A DNA stretch of 64,000 bases from the NCBI GenBank assembly GCA_944320685.1, contig CALUIK010000001.1:806001-870000 (forward strand). The letters run 5' to 3'. Below, in pieces: positions 28,654 through 37,146 of this stretch. The notes under the pieces are model-generated. The model was not told where the DNA came from. It worked only from the letters and a program-made list of their open reading frames with translations, and did not search any database. Source of the stretch: an uncultured Alistipes sp. Its GTDB lineage: Bacteria; Bacteroidota; Bacteroidia; Bacteroidales; Rikenellaceae. The first letter of the stretch is position 1. The number at the start of each line of letters is the position of its first letter. Position numbers and translations under genes: made by a program.

Positions 28654-29682
28654 TCAGAGGAGACCTTCGGCGGCGAATTCGTCGACGGCGCGTTCGAATC
28701 GGGCGATGGTTTCGGGCATGGGGTCGAAGGACTTGCCTCCGGCGGCGTTGCGGTGGCCCCCGCCGTTGAAGTAGCGGCCGGCGAAGAGGTTGACGTCGAC
28801 GTCGCCGCGCGAGCGCAGCGAGACGCGGATGAAGTCGTGGTGCTCGATGAATATGGCCGACATCTTCATCTTCTTGATCGTCAGCGGGTAGTTTACGAAA
28901 CCCTCGCTGTCGCCCTGCTGGAACCAGAAGCGGCGCATCTCCTCCTCCGTGAGGGACATGTGGGCTACGGTGCCGCGGCGCAGGATGCGCATCTTGCGGT
29001 TTATGACATAGCCGAAGAGGCGTGCGCGCCCTTCGGTGAAGGAGTTGTAGACGTTGTTGTATATGCGGGGCACCTCGATGCCTGTCTCTACGAGGGCCGC
29101 CACGGCGCGGAAGAGGTCGGGCGTGAGGAACGAGAATGAGAAGTTGCCCGTGTCGGTCATCATGCCGACATATAGCACCTCGGCCTGTGTCGGCGTTATG
29201 CTTGCCGTGCCCCACAGCTCCTCGATTATGCGGTATAGCAGGTAGCAGGTGCTCGACGACTCGGGATATGAGAACATCAGGTCGAACGGCTCCGCGGGGT
29301 TGAGGTGGTGGTCTATGAGCACGCGCTTGGCGGTGGTGTTGGCGGCGATGACGTCGCTCAGGGCGTCGAGGCGCGAGAGCGAGTGGAAGTCGAGGCAGAA
29401 GATTATGTCGGCCTCGGCGACCGCGCGGGCGGCACGGCCTTCGTCGTCGTGCTTGAATATCACCATGTCGCGTATTCCGGCCATCCAGTTCAGGTAGTAC
29501 GGATACTTGTTCGGTACGATGCAGGTGACGCTGTGGCCCATGCGGCGCAGCGCCTCGGCCCACGCGAGCGACGAGCCCACGGCGTCGCCGTCGGGATTCG
29601 TGTGCGAGAGGGTGACGATCTTGCGCGCCGGTGCGGCGAGCATTTCGCGCAGAGTCTCGATGTTGGGACGAGATAATTCCAT
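28654..29682 (-). CDS. DHH-family phosphoesterase, NrnA-like (nanoRNase/pAp phosphatase)
   Basis: The 342-residue cytoplasmic enzyme shows the DHH motifs in order: NPDGDAVGSS near residue 30, LDFHSLSRLD, the DHH signature DHHLNPAE, DTGNFSFSF, and the DHHA1 substrate motif GGGHRNAAGGK near the end. NrnA-type enzymes degrade 2-5-nt RNAs and 3'-phosphoadenosine 5'-phosphate. The start MELSRPN at 29682 is preferred; the 15 codons upstream overlap the promoter box at 29705-29712. It is the first gene of a two-gene unit with the exporter. Confidence 0.9.
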   Translation of the reverse strand: MELSRPNIETLREMLAAPARKIVTLSHTNPDGDAVGSSLAWAEALRRMGHSVTCIVPNKYPYYLNWMAGIRDMVIFKHDDEGRAARAVAEADIIFCLDFHSLSRLDALSDVIAANTTAKRVLIDHHLNPAEPFDLMFSYPESSSTCYLLYRIIEELWGTASITPTQAEVLYVGMMTDTGNFSFSFLTPDLFRAVAALVETGIEVPRIYNNVYNSFTEGRARLFGYVINRKMRILRRGTVAHMSLTEEEMRRFWFQQGDSEGFVNYPLTIKKMKMSAIFIEHHDFIRVSLRSRGDVDVNLFAGRYFNGGGHRNAAGGKSFDPMPETIARFERAVDEFAAEGLL

Positions 29683-29704
29683 TGTCAGACGTTTACTGAA
29701 AGTG

Positions 29705-29712
29705 CAAATGTA
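29705..29712 (-). promoter_or_regulatory. -7 box upstream of the NrnA-like gene
   Basis: TACATTTG on the minus strand. No clear -33 box. Confidence 0.4.
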
Positions 29713-29953
29713 GTAAAACTTCGCCAATTCCCACCATGGCCGTGCGAAATTGTCTTTTCCGCGGCGTCTTCCCCCGCTCTGCCCGTGCGCCTCGCCGGCC
29801 GCGCCTCACGTTTCCATGCCGCAGGGAGCCCTGCCGCCTCCTGCGCCGCCTGTATGGCCGCGCATGGCCGTTTCGGGTGCAAAGATGGCCCGCACAGGCA
29901 GAATCGGCGGGTGCCGGTGGCGGCGGCACGCGATTTGCGACTTGGAAGGTCAA
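29713..29953. other. Intergenic stretch, no gene seen
   Basis: GC-rich with no frame that shows a family signature. It leads into a hairpin-rich block starting at 29954. Confidence 0.45.
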
Positions 29954-30081
29954 CTGCGGCACGTCAAGCAGTGCCGCAGCGAGGTTTCTTCATTTATTTA
30001 AGTTTGGGTTAGTAGTTTATGGAACATCTGTGTTCCGAGGGCAGGCGGCAATCGTGAGATTCCCGCCTGTCTCTTTTTTTT
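29954..30081 (+). ncRNA. Candidate structured RNA with three hairpins
   Basis: Hairpin 1: CTGCGGCAC (29954-29962) with GTGCCGCAG (29971-29979). Hairpin 2: GGAACA/TGTTCC (30021-30036). Hairpin 3: a 13-bp stem with one C-C mismatch at 30041-30053/30058-30070, capped by GTGA and followed by CTC and a run of T. TAAGTTTG at 29999-30006 fits a -7 box, which would make a shorter RNA from about 30013 without hairpin 1. The ATCGTGAGAT apex is the same as in the candidate RNA at 3230-3310. Confidence 0.4.
30041..30081 (+). terminator. Terminator with 13-bp stem and GTGA loop
   Basis: GCAGGCGGCAATC pairs with GATTCCCGCCTGT (one mismatch, one G-T) around GTGA, followed by CTC and eight T. Confidence 0.7.
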
Positions 30082-30412
30082 GCCGTCGCGCCCTGCGGCC
30101 GCAGCAGACCATCTCTACCCCATTCGGCCCGTTTCGCCGTCCTGCTCCGCCGCCCCGCACCCCTCAAGGCCTTCGGGGAATGTGGCCGGTAAGGCGGCGC
30201 CGCGCCGGTGGGAGGTTTCGGGCATGCCGGTTTCCGGAGGGGCGGCTCCGCGTCGGCCCGGGAAGTGGAAAATGGCGCCGGCCCTTTCCCGTGTCCGGAA
30301 TTTTGTGTAAATTTTGCCGCAGATTATCCGGTTTACCCCTTTTGCGGGGCGTTTCACACGGCGAAAAGACCCTTTCGCGGCTTCGTGCGGAGAATAGCCC
30401 TGCCGCAGGTGC
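30082..30412. other. Intergenic stretch, no gene seen
   Basis: GC-rich with no convincing frame. It ends at the -7 box of the small periplasmic protein gene. Confidence 0.45.
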
Positions 30413-30420
30413 TATATTTG
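30413..30420 (+). promoter_or_regulatory. -7 box of the small periplasmic protein gene
   Basis: TATATTTG, 25 bases before the start codon. The -33 region is poor. Confidence 0.45.
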
Positions 30421-30445
30421 CATTGACGGAAAATATTTCGGAACC

Positions 30446-30949
30446 ATGAAAAAGTATCTTTTTGTAATGGCCCTGTCGCTCGTGATGGGAGCGGCGGCCT
30501 ATGCGCAGGAGGCGCCCGAACAGACTGAGCGGAAGGATCCCCCCACGGTTGAGGAGATGGCCAAGATGAAGGCCGACCGCATGAAGCGGCAGTTGCTGCT
30601 GGGCAACGACCAGTATGACAAGGTTTACAAGCTCTGTCTCAAGCAGGCCGAGGCGCAGCGGAAGCTTATGGAGCAGATGAAGAAGGAGCAGGATGAGATG
30701 TCGCAGCAGATGAAGGGCATCCTCAACGAGGCGCAGTACGAGCGTTACGAGCAGTTGCAGTCGTTCCGCAGGGACCGCCGGATGCCGGCGCGCAGCGACG
30801 GCCGTTTCGCCCCCGGACGACCTGCGGACGTGGAGAGTGACGGCTTGGCTCCCGCACCGATGCGCAAGAAGGGCCCGGCCATCGACGTTAAGGGCGACCC
30901 CCGGCGCAACATGAAGATCGAGCGCGGGCAGGATGAGGCCGAAGAGTAG
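30446..30949 (+). CDS. Small periplasmic protein, DUF4890-like
   Basis: The 167-residue protein has a clear signal peptide (MKKYLFVMALSLVMGAAAYA, cut before QE). The mature part is a charged helical segment (about 35-110) rich in Met, Lys, Gln and Glu, including MKADRMKRQLLLGNDQYDKVY and MKGILNEAQYERYEQLQ. This heptad-like pattern and the LNxxQYxRY spacing resemble DUF4890/Spy-like periplasmic proteins. The tail is Arg/Pro-rich and probably disordered. A chaperone or stress role is only a guess from the Spy likeness. Confidence 0.7.
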   Translation: MKKYLFVMALSLVMGAAAYAQEAPEQTERKDPPTVEEMAKMKADRMKRQLLLGNDQYDKVYKLCLKQAEAQRKLMEQMKKEQDEMSQQMKGILNEAQYERYEQLQSFRRDRRMPARSDGRFAPGRPADVESDGLAPAPMRKKGPAIDVKGDPRRNMKIERGQDEAEE

Positions 30950-30970
30950 CCGGTGCGCAGCGCACGCCGC

Positions 30971-31000
30971 CGCGGGCGCCCTCGAAAGGGGGCGCCCGCG
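30971..31000. terminator. Hairpin between converging genes
   Basis: CGCGGGCGCCC (30971-30981) pairs with GGGCGCCCGCG (30990-31000). No T-run; it may end both transcripts. Confidence 0.55.
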
Positions 31001-31005
31001 TGTCG

Positions 31006-31566
31006 TCAGATGTGCCGTATGAAGCGCGCCGGCACCCCGCCCACGATGGTGTCTGCCCCGACGTCCTTGGTCACGACCGAGCCTGCGGCGATTATGGCGT
31101 TGTCGCCGATGGTGACACCCTGCAGTATCGTGGAGTTGGACCCCACCCACACGTTGCGCCCCAGCACTATGGGCGCGGGTGTCATCGAGGCCCTGCTGTC
31201 GGGGGCGATGCCGTGGTTGAGCGTGGCGAATACCACGGCGTGCCCTATCAGGCAGCCGTCGCCTATGGTTATGCCGCCTTGGTCCTGAAAGTGGCAGGCG
31301 GCGTTGATGAAGACGTTGCGGCCGACGTGTATGTTGCGGCCGAAGTCGGTGTAGAAGGGCGGGAAGATGCGGAACGTCCCGTCTACGCGGTATCCGAACA
31401 GCTCTGACGCCATGTCGCGTATCTCCTCCTGTGTGTGGTACGAGCCGTTCATGCGGCATGTTATGCGTCGGGCCGCGTCGCTCATGCGGTTCATGAATTC
31501 GTATATCTCGGGGGTGTCGAGTGCGCCGCCGCGGCCGACGTGTTCGATAAATTGTTCGAGTTCCAT
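31006..31566 (-). CDS. Sugar O-acetyltransferase, LacA/Maa type
   Basis: The 186-residue protein has an N-terminal helical Maa-like segment and a left-handed beta-helix of hexapeptide repeats (residues 70-180; INAACHFQDQGGITIGDGCLIG, VWVGSNSTILQGVTIGDNAIIAAGSVVTKDV). The catalytic His is probably the one in TLNHGIAPDSR. Such trimeric enzymes move acetyl from acetyl-CoA to a sugar or similar acceptor. The acceptor is unknown. It is downstream of the ferredoxin gene on the same strand, but hairpins in the 128-base gap argue for separate transcripts. Confidence 0.88.
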   Translation of the reverse strand: MELEQFIEHVGRGGALDTPEIYEFMNRMSDAARRITCRMNGSYHTQEEIRDMASELFGYRVDGTFRIFPPFYTDFGRNIHVGRNVFINAACHFQDQGGITIGDGCLIGHAVVFATLNHGIAPDSRASMTPAPIVLGRNVWVGSNSTILQGVTIGDNAIIAAGSVVTKDVGADTIVGGVPARFIRHI

Positions 31567-31643
31567 GTTTTTTCCGTCTGATTCGGTGGTGGCGGGATTT
31601 TAGCCCCGCTGTGATACTTTGTTGGTTGGGAGGCAGGGCATGC

Positions 31644-31677
31644 AAACGGGGGACATCCTCAAGGACATCCCCCGTTT
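31644..31677 (-). terminator. Hairpin after the ferredoxin gene
   Basis: AAACGGGGGA (31644-31653) pairs with TCCCCCGTTT (31668-31677) 18 bases past the stop. There is no T-run on the minus strand. Confidence 0.45.
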
Positions 31678-31694
31678 CAGCCTCGTCGTGCCGC

Positions 31695-31865
31695 TTATTC
31701 CGCGGGAGCGATGGCCTCGCTGGGGCAGACGCCTGCGCAGGTGCCGCAGTCGATGCACTTGTCGGGGTCGATCACGTAGATGTCGCCGGCCGAGATAGCC
31801 TCTACGGGGCACTCGTCGATGCAGGTGCCGCAAGCGACGCACGAGTTAGAAATCTTGTAAGCCAT
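31695..31865 (-). CDS. 2[4Fe-4S] ferredoxin
   Basis: This 56-residue gene reads MAYKISNSCVACGTCIDECP, followed by a linker and then CIDCGTCAGVCPSEAIAPAE. Both CxxCxxCxxxCP motifs are complete, so it holds two [4Fe-4S] clusters as in clostridial-type ferredoxins. It should be a soluble low-potential electron carrier, for example for pyruvate:ferredoxin oxidoreductase. An exact consensus promoter lies at 31909-31939, partly over the serS 3' end, which indicates expression independent of serS and explains the short leader of about 37 bases. Confidence 0.93.
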   Translation of the reverse strand: MAYKISNSCVACGTCIDECPVEAISAGDIYVIDPDKCIDCGTCAGVCPSEAIAPAE

Positions 31866-31908
31866 AGTTTCGTTTGTTTTATGAGTTAAAAGTTTGCGTA
31901 GCCAATCG

Positions 31909-31939
31909 CAAATGTAGGAATTTATTTGATAATATCAAA
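31909..31939 (-). promoter_or_regulatory. Promoter of the ferredoxin gene
   Basis: Minus strand TTTG (31939-31936), a 19-base spacer and TACATTTG (31916-31909): exact consensus, overlapping the last codons of serS. Confidence 0.75.
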
Positions 31940-33193
31940 TCCCGTGTATGGAACCAGCACCTCCGGCATGCGTATGCCCGAGGGCGTCTGGTTGTTTTCG
32001 AGCAGGGCTGCGACGATACGGGGCAGCGCCAGCGACGAGCCGTTGAGCGTGTGCGCGAGCTGCATCTTCTTGTTGGCGTCGCGGTAGCGGAGTTTCAGCC
32101 TGTTGGCTTGGAACGACTCGAAGTTCGACACCGACGACACCTCGAGCCAGCGTTTCTGCGCCTCGGAGTACACCTCGAAGTCGTACGTGAGGGCCGAGGT
32201 GAACGACATGTCGCCGCCGCAGAGGCGTACGATACGGTAGGGCAGGCCGAGCGACTGTACGATCGACTCGACGTGCGCGACCATGCCGTCGAGGGCCTCG
32301 TACGACTTCTCGGGCAGCGACAGCTGCACGATCTCGACCTTGTCGAACTGGTGCAGGCGGTTGAGTCCGCGCACATCCTTGCCGTACGATCCGGCCTCGC
32401 GGCGGAAGCAGGGGGTGTAGGCGGTCATCTTGACGGGAAAATCCTTCTCGTCGAGGATCACGTCGCGGTATATGTTCGTCACGGGTACCTCGGCCGTGGG
32501 CACGAGGTAGAAGTTGTCTGCCGTGGCGTGGTACATCTGCCCCTCCTTGTCGGGGAGTTGTCCGGTGCCGAATCCCGACGCCTCGTTCACCATGACGGGG
32601 GGCTCCACCTCGAGGTATCCCGCACGGGTGTTGCAGTCGAGGAAGTAGTTTATCAGCGCGCGTTGCAGTCGCGCGCCCTTGCCCTTGTATACGGGGAAAC
32701 CCGCGCCAGTGAGCTTTACGCCCAGATCGAAGTCTATAATATCGTATTTGCGGGCCAGCTCCCAATGCGGCAGGGCGTCGGCGGGGAGCTCCGTATAGTT
32801 CTCGACGAGCTTCACCACCACGTTGTCCTCGGCAGTCTTGCCTTCGGGGACTATGTCGGCGGGGAAGTTGGGCAGCAGCACGATCTGCGACTGCAGTTCG
32901 TTGCTTACCGACTGGTGCCGTGCCGACAGATCGACAGAACGCGCCTTGAGCGATGCCACGAAGCGTTTTTTCTCCTCGGCCTCCTCCTTTTTACCCTGAC
33001 CTATAAGTGCGCCGATCTGCTTTGCGGCGTTGTTCTGCTCGGCCAGACAGGCATCGAGCTCGGCCTGTATGGCCTTGCGCTCGTCGTCCAGCTCCTCGAT
33101 ACGGGCGATGACGGGGGCTGCATCGACGCCCTTCTTGGCCAGACGTCTGACGGCCGCATCCTTGTCGTCCCTAAGTTGCTTGAGTGTCAACAT
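31922..33193 (-). CDS. serS: Serine--tRNA ligase
   Basis: The 423-residue class II synthetase has the N-terminal coiled-coil tRNA arm (residues 1-105), the TxE-type serine site VPTAEVPVTN, motif 2 in CFRREAGSYGKDVRGL with HQFDKVEI, and motif 3 near NGSSLALPRIVAALLEN. Length and order fit bacterial SerRS. A -7 box TAACTTTG lies about 35 bases upstream. Confidence 0.97.
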   Translation of the reverse strand: MLTLKQLRDDKDAAVRRLAKKGVDAAPVIARIEELDDERKAIQAELDACLAEQNNAAKQIGALIGQGKKEEAEEKKRFVASLKARSVDLSARHQSVSNELQSQIVLLPNFPADIVPEGKTAEDNVVVKLVENYTELPADALPHWELARKYDIIDFDLGVKLTGAGFPVYKGKGARLQRALINYFLDCNTRAGYLEVEPPVMVNEASGFGTGQLPDKEGQMYHATADNFYLVPTAEVPVTNIYRDVILDEKDFPVKMTAYTPCFRREAGSYGKDVRGLNRLHQFDKVEIVQLSLPEKSYEALDGMVAHVESIVQSLGLPYRIVRLCGGDMSFTSALTYDFEVYSEAQKRWLEVSSVSNFESFQANRLKLRYRDANKKMQLAHTLNGSSLALPRIVAALLENNQTPSGIRMPEVLVPYTGFDIIK

Positions 33194-33221
33194 AACGGTT
33201 GCTCTTTATTAGTTTTGTCCG

Positions 33222-33229
33222 CAAAGTTA
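33222..33229 (-). promoter_or_regulatory. -7 box of serS
   Basis: TAACTTTG on the minus strand; the -33 box is not clear. Confidence 0.45.
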
Positions 33230-33359
33230 CAAAAATCTTTTTCGGTTGTCGCCATGCGGCCGCTTTTTTACGCTGCCGCTGGCCCTTGGCACGGCGGCAG
33301 CGGCCCGCCGTGTGCCGCGCGGATATGCGGCCCGTGCCGCGTCCGCGTCCGAAAACGCC

Positions 33360-33392
33360 AGTCCCCTGCCGCGGACAACGCGGCAGGGGACT
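33360..33392 (-). terminator. Terminator of the GH20 gene
   Basis: AGTCCCCTGCCGCG (33360-33373) pairs perfectly with CGCGGCAGGGGACT (33379-33392), 21 bases past the stop. TGGCGTTTT follows on the minus strand. Confidence 0.7.
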
Positions 33393-33413
33393 CTTGTCTG
33401 CTGCCGTTGCCGG

Positions 33414-35744
33414 CTACTCGACCGTGATCTCGTCCACGAAGAGGAATCCCGGGTATCCCTTGGCGCCGTGCCAGTCGGGTATCGAGTGCTCCGAGAGTAT
33501 CATCACCTTCACGTAGCGGCACTTCACGGCATCGAACCGGAGGCTGTGCGTGAAGATGCCGTTGCCGTCGTCGGCCTTCATGGCGGGGAGCTGCTCGTCG
33601 GCCACCTGCCTGAACTGCGTGCCGTCGTCCGATACCCACACCGTCGCGCCGCGCGAGTCGAAGATCCAGTCGCCCTTCTCGACGCAAGTGCGGTACGACA
33701 CGGCCGAGACCTCGGTCTGCCCGCCGAGGTCGATGACGGCTTCGAGGTCGGTGCCGCAGAAGCCTAACCAGCGGCCCGTCTTGTAGTTGCGGTCGCCCGT
33801 GAGGCCGTCGGCCAGTATCGGCGCGCCGCCGAAGGTATAGCTCGGGTGAGACGCCTGAAGCAGCTCGACGGGTTTCATCGCGGCCTTGTGGAACCGCACC
33901 GTGTCGGTAGTCGTACGCGAGGCCGCGCCGCCCTTGCGCAGGGCCACCGTGCGCAGCACGGCGTCGGACGAGATGTCGAGCCTCTCGCCTATGCACGGTG
34001 ACGAGGCCGTAGGCTCCGAACCGTCGAGGGTGTAGTGCACGGGTGCGCCGTCGATGGTCGAGGCGGTGACGGCGAGCGTTCCCGCCGCAGGGTCGGGTTT
34101 AAGGCCGAGGTCGACGTCGAAGATGTGGGTGGCGTAGTTCCATCCGTTGATGTCATATATCCCGCAGAGGCGCGCGGCGCGGCGCAGGAAGCGGTCGTAG
34201 ACCTTCTTGTCGGGCGAGCACCACTGCGTTTCGGCCAAAGCCGCCATGCGGGGCAGCACCATGTACTGCACCTGCGCGAAGTCGGGGATGTATTCGGTCC
34301 AGAGGTTGGCCTGCACGCCCACGATGTGGCGCTGCTCGTCGGGGGTGAGCGAGCGGGGCACGGGTTCGTAGGAGTATACCCGTTCTATGGGGAGGTAGCC
34401 GCCTATGGCGAGCGGTTCGGCCGCGGTGTCCTTGGCTTGGTAGTAGTCGAAGTAGTGGTAGGTGTTGGGTGTCATGATGACGTCGTGGTGCAGGCACGCG
34501 GCCTCGATGCCGCCGCCCTCGCCGCGCCACGACATGACCGTAGCGCCGGGGGCGAGGCCGCCCTCGAGGATCTCGTCCCAGCCGATCATGCGGCGGCCGT
34601 TGGCGGCGAGAAAGTCGGCGGCCTCATGTATGACGTAACTCTGGAGCCGCTGCTCCTTCGTGTGCTTGTCGTCGGAGCGCAGGCCCAGCGCGCGGATCCG
34701 CGCCTGACACTTGGGGCAGCTCTCCCACCGCACCTTGGGGCACTCGTCGCCCCCGACGTGGATGTACTCCGAGGGGAATATCTCCATCACCTCGGCCAGC
34801 ACGTCCTTGATGAAGGCTATGGTGGCGTCGTTGCCCGCGCAGAGGACGTCGTCCGAGATGCCCCACTGCATCCACACGTCATAGGGACCGCCCGTGCATC
34901 CCAGCTCGGGGTATGCCGCCAGTGCTGCCTGCATGTGCCCGGGCATGTCGATCTCGGGGATGACGGTGATGTAACGCTCGGCGGCATAGGCGACGATGTC
35001 TCGGGCCTCCTCCTGCGTGTAGAATCCTCCGTAGGGCTTGCCGTCGTATTCGCCCGAGTTATGTCCTATGACGGTCTGCTTGCGTCGGGATCCCACCTCC
35101 GTCAGGCGGGGGTACTTCCTGATCTCGATGCGCCAGCCCTGATCGTCCGTCAGGTGCCAATGGAATCGGTTGATATTGTGCAGGGCCAGCATGTCGATGT
35201 ACCTCTTCACCTCGTCTACGGTGAAGAAGTGGCGCGAGACGTCGAGGTGCATGCCGCGGTATGCGAAGCGCGGCTCGTCGGCGATCGTCGCTGCGGGCAG
35301 CGCGCACCGCCCTTCTGTCACGCCCACGGCCTTGCGCAGGGTCTGTATGCCGTAGAATACTCCCGCCGGTGTCGGGGCGGTCACCGTGACGCCTTCGGCG
35401 GTGACGTCGATACGGTAGCCTTCGGGGTTGCCGCCCGTTTCGCGCAAGGCGAGTGTCACGGCGCCGCCGGCCGTGCCGCCCTCGGCGGGGATGAGGCGCA
35501 GCCCCGTCTGCTCGCCTATGTACCCGGCGAGAAATTCGGCATTGCGGCGCATGGCTTCGTCGCCGGCGGGATAGTTTACCGGCGTGCCGTTCTTCAGGAT
35601 GAAGGGCTCCCCCTCGGCAGGGGCGACATCGCGCGGTGCGGGGACGATGTCGTAGTCGGCCCGGGCCGGCGCGCCGCACGATACGGCGACGGCAGCGAGC
35701 CCCGCGCATAGGATGCGGGATAGGTTTCCGATTGTCACGATCAT
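33414..35744 (-). CDS. Beta-N-acetylhexosaminidase, GH20, lipoprotein
   Basis: The 776-residue enzyme has a lipoprotein signal (AVAVSC, Cys23) and should sit on the cell envelope. A GH20b-like N-domain (30-155) precedes the TIM barrel, where the catalytic pair Asp333-Glu334 lies in HVGGDECPK and FHWHLTDDQGWR is a typical barrel strand. A chitobiase-like C-domain (TLDGSEPTASSP) follows, then a discoidin/CBM32-like domain (about 640-776; DGLTGDRNYKTGRWLGF and a C-terminal DEITVE). It should remove terminal GlcNAc or GalNAc from host or dietary glycans. It is alone on its strand; no SusCD pair adjoins. Confidence 0.93.
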   Translation of the reverse strand: MIVTIGNLSRILCAGLAAVAVSCGAPARADYDIVPAPRDVAPAEGEPFILKNGTPVNYPAGDEAMRRNAEFLAGYIGEQTGLRLIPAEGGTAGGAVTLALRETGGNPEGYRIDVTAEGVTVTAPTPAGVFYGIQTLRKAVGVTEGRCALPAATIADEPRFAYRGMHLDVSRHFFTVDEVKRYIDMLALHNINRFHWHLTDDQGWRIEIRKYPRLTEVGSRRKQTVIGHNSGEYDGKPYGGFYTQEEARDIVAYAAERYITVIPEIDMPGHMQAALAAYPELGCTGGPYDVWMQWGISDDVLCAGNDATIAFIKDVLAEVMEIFPSEYIHVGGDECPKVRWESCPKCQARIRALGLRSDDKHTKEQRLQSYVIHEAADFLAANGRRMIGWDEILEGGLAPGATVMSWRGEGGGIEAACLHHDVIMTPNTYHYFDYYQAKDTAAEPLAIGGYLPIERVYSYEPVPRSLTPDEQRHIVGVQANLWTEYIPDFAQVQYMVLPRMAALAETQWCSPDKKVYDRFLRRAARLCGIYDINGWNYATHIFDVDLGLKPDPAAGTLAVTASTIDGAPVHYTLDGSEPTASSPCIGERLDISSDAVLRTVALRKGGAASRTTTDTVRFHKAAMKPVELLQASHPSYTFGGAPILADGLTGDRNYKTGRWLGFCGTDLEAVIDLGGQTEVSAVSYRTCVEKGDWIFDSRGATVWVSDDGTQFRQVADEQLPAMKADDGNGIFTHSLRFDAVKCRYVKVMILSEHSIPDWHGAKGYPGFLFVDEITVE

Positions 35745-35902
35745 AGGCTTTTAGGTTTGGGCGCCGCCATACGGGTGTCCCGACATGCGGACGAGTGTTG
35801 TCGTAAAACGTAAATATACGCAAAAAAAAGGAAATGGCCGCATGGTCGGGAAGAATATTCGCAGCACGGGGGTCCCGAATGCCGCCGTTGGCCGATTTTT
35901 CG

Positions 35903-35910
35903 TAACTTTG
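35903..35910 (+). promoter_or_regulatory. -7 box of the metallophosphoesterase gene
   Basis: TAACTTTG, 18 bases before the ATG; -33 box unclear. Confidence 0.45.
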
Positions 35911-35928
35911 CCGACAATACTGCGGATT

Positions 35929-37080
35929 ATGACAACGATACTGATAGCGATACTCCTGCTGACGGTGCTCCCCGACATCTACATATGGCATGCGGCGGCG
36001 CGCGCCGGCGTACCCCTGTTTTGGAATTTTGCCATCGTGCTTCCCACGGTCGCCATGCTGCTGCTTGCGGCCGCAGCCGCGGCGGGACACATGCATGCGG
36101 GGACAATGAAGGCGTTTTTTGCCCTGCTGCTGTGTATCGCCCTGCCGAAGCTCCTCTTCGCGGCGGTATCCGCCGCCGGCCGCGTCGCGGCTCTCGCCCT
36201 GCCCTCCGCGGCCCGCTGCGCCGACATCACGGCCGTCGCCGCGGCCGTCGTAGTGGCCCTCGCGGCGCTGTACGGATTCCTCTTCGGGTGGAAGCGCATA
36301 ACGGTAAGGGAGGTGGAGGTCGTGTCGCCGCACCTGCCCGCGGCGTTCGACGGCTACCGCATAGCCCATATCTCGGACCTGCATCTGGGGACCTATGGCC
36401 GCGACACCGCCTTCGTCCACCGCTTTGTCGGACGGGTGAACGCCCTGCGCCCCGATGCGGTGCTCTTCACGGGGGATCTGGTGAATGTCTATGCCGCGGA
36501 GGCGGAGCCGTATGTAGGCCTCCTCGCGCGGCTTTCGGCGCCCGACGGCGTGACGTCGGTCCTCGGCAACCACGACTATTGCGAGTATGGACGCTACGCC
36601 ACCCGCGACGGCGCACTCCGCCAGCGCGACATGGTCGTAGAGTACGAAAGGGAGATGGGGTGGCAGCTGCTGCGGGACAGCAGCGTTGTCGTGCGGCGCG
36701 GTGCCGACAGCATTGCCCTGATCGGTGTCGAGAACACAGGCCGCCCGCCCTTTCCAGCCCGCGGCAACCTGAAAAAGGCCATGTGCGGCCTTCCGGAGGG
36801 CATCTTCAAGATACTCCTGACGCACGACCCGTCGCATTGGCGGAGCGAGGTGCTCCCCGCAACGGACATAGACCTTACCCTTTCGGGTCATACGCATGCC
36901 GTGCAGCTGCGCATCGGCGGTTTCTCGCCCGCCCGCTGGGTATATCCCGAGTGGGGCGGCCTGTATGTCGAAGGGGGACGTGCGCTCCATGTGTCGGTCG
37001 GGGCGGGAGGTACGGTGCCGTTCCGTCTGGGGGCATGGCCCGAGATAGATATTGTCACCCTGCGGCGGGGCGGGGCGTAG
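35929..37080 (+). CDS. Membrane-anchored metallophosphoesterase
   Basis: The 383-residue protein has three to four hydrophobic N-terminal helices (about residues 1-115). A calcineurin-like phosphoesterase domain then shows all metal motifs: HISDLHLG, FTGDLVN, LGNHDYC, LTHDPSHW and LSGHTHAVQ. This is the YkuE-like layout, with the enzyme domain next to the membrane. YkuE-like proteins act on lipid-linked or envelope phosphoesters; the substrate here is unknown. I start at MTTILIA (35929), because upstream codons overlap the promoter box and look unrelated. Confidence 0.88.
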   Translation: MTTILIAILLLTVLPDIYIWHAAARAGVPLFWNFAIVLPTVAMLLLAAAAAAGHMHAGTMKAFFALLLCIALPKLLFAAVSAAGRVAALALPSAARCADITAVAAAVVVALAALYGFLFGWKRITVREVEVVSPHLPAAFDGYRIAHISDLHLGTYGRDTAFVHRFVGRVNALRPDAVLFTGDLVNVYAAEAEPYVGLLARLSAPDGVTSVLGNHDYCEYGRYATRDGALRQRDMVVEYEREMGWQLLRDSSVVVRRGADSIALIGVENTGRPPFPARGNLKKAMCGLPEGIFKILLTHDPSHWRSEVLPATDIDLTLSGHTHAVQLRIGGFSPARWVYPEWGGLYVEGGRALHVSVGAGGTVPFRLGAWPEIDIVTLRRGGA

Positions 37081-37103
37081 CCTGCGGCGGGCAGGCCATG
37101 GAC

Positions 37104-37146
37104 GATAGCGGCAGCGGGAGCAGTGAAGGCTCCCGCTGCCGTTATC
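37104..37146. terminator. Shared terminator of converging transcripts
   Basis: GATAGCGGCAGCGGGAGC (37104-37121) pairs with GCTCCCGCTGCCGTTATC (37129-37146) with one G-T pair. It ends at the stop codon of the HyfI-like gene. Confidence 0.65.
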
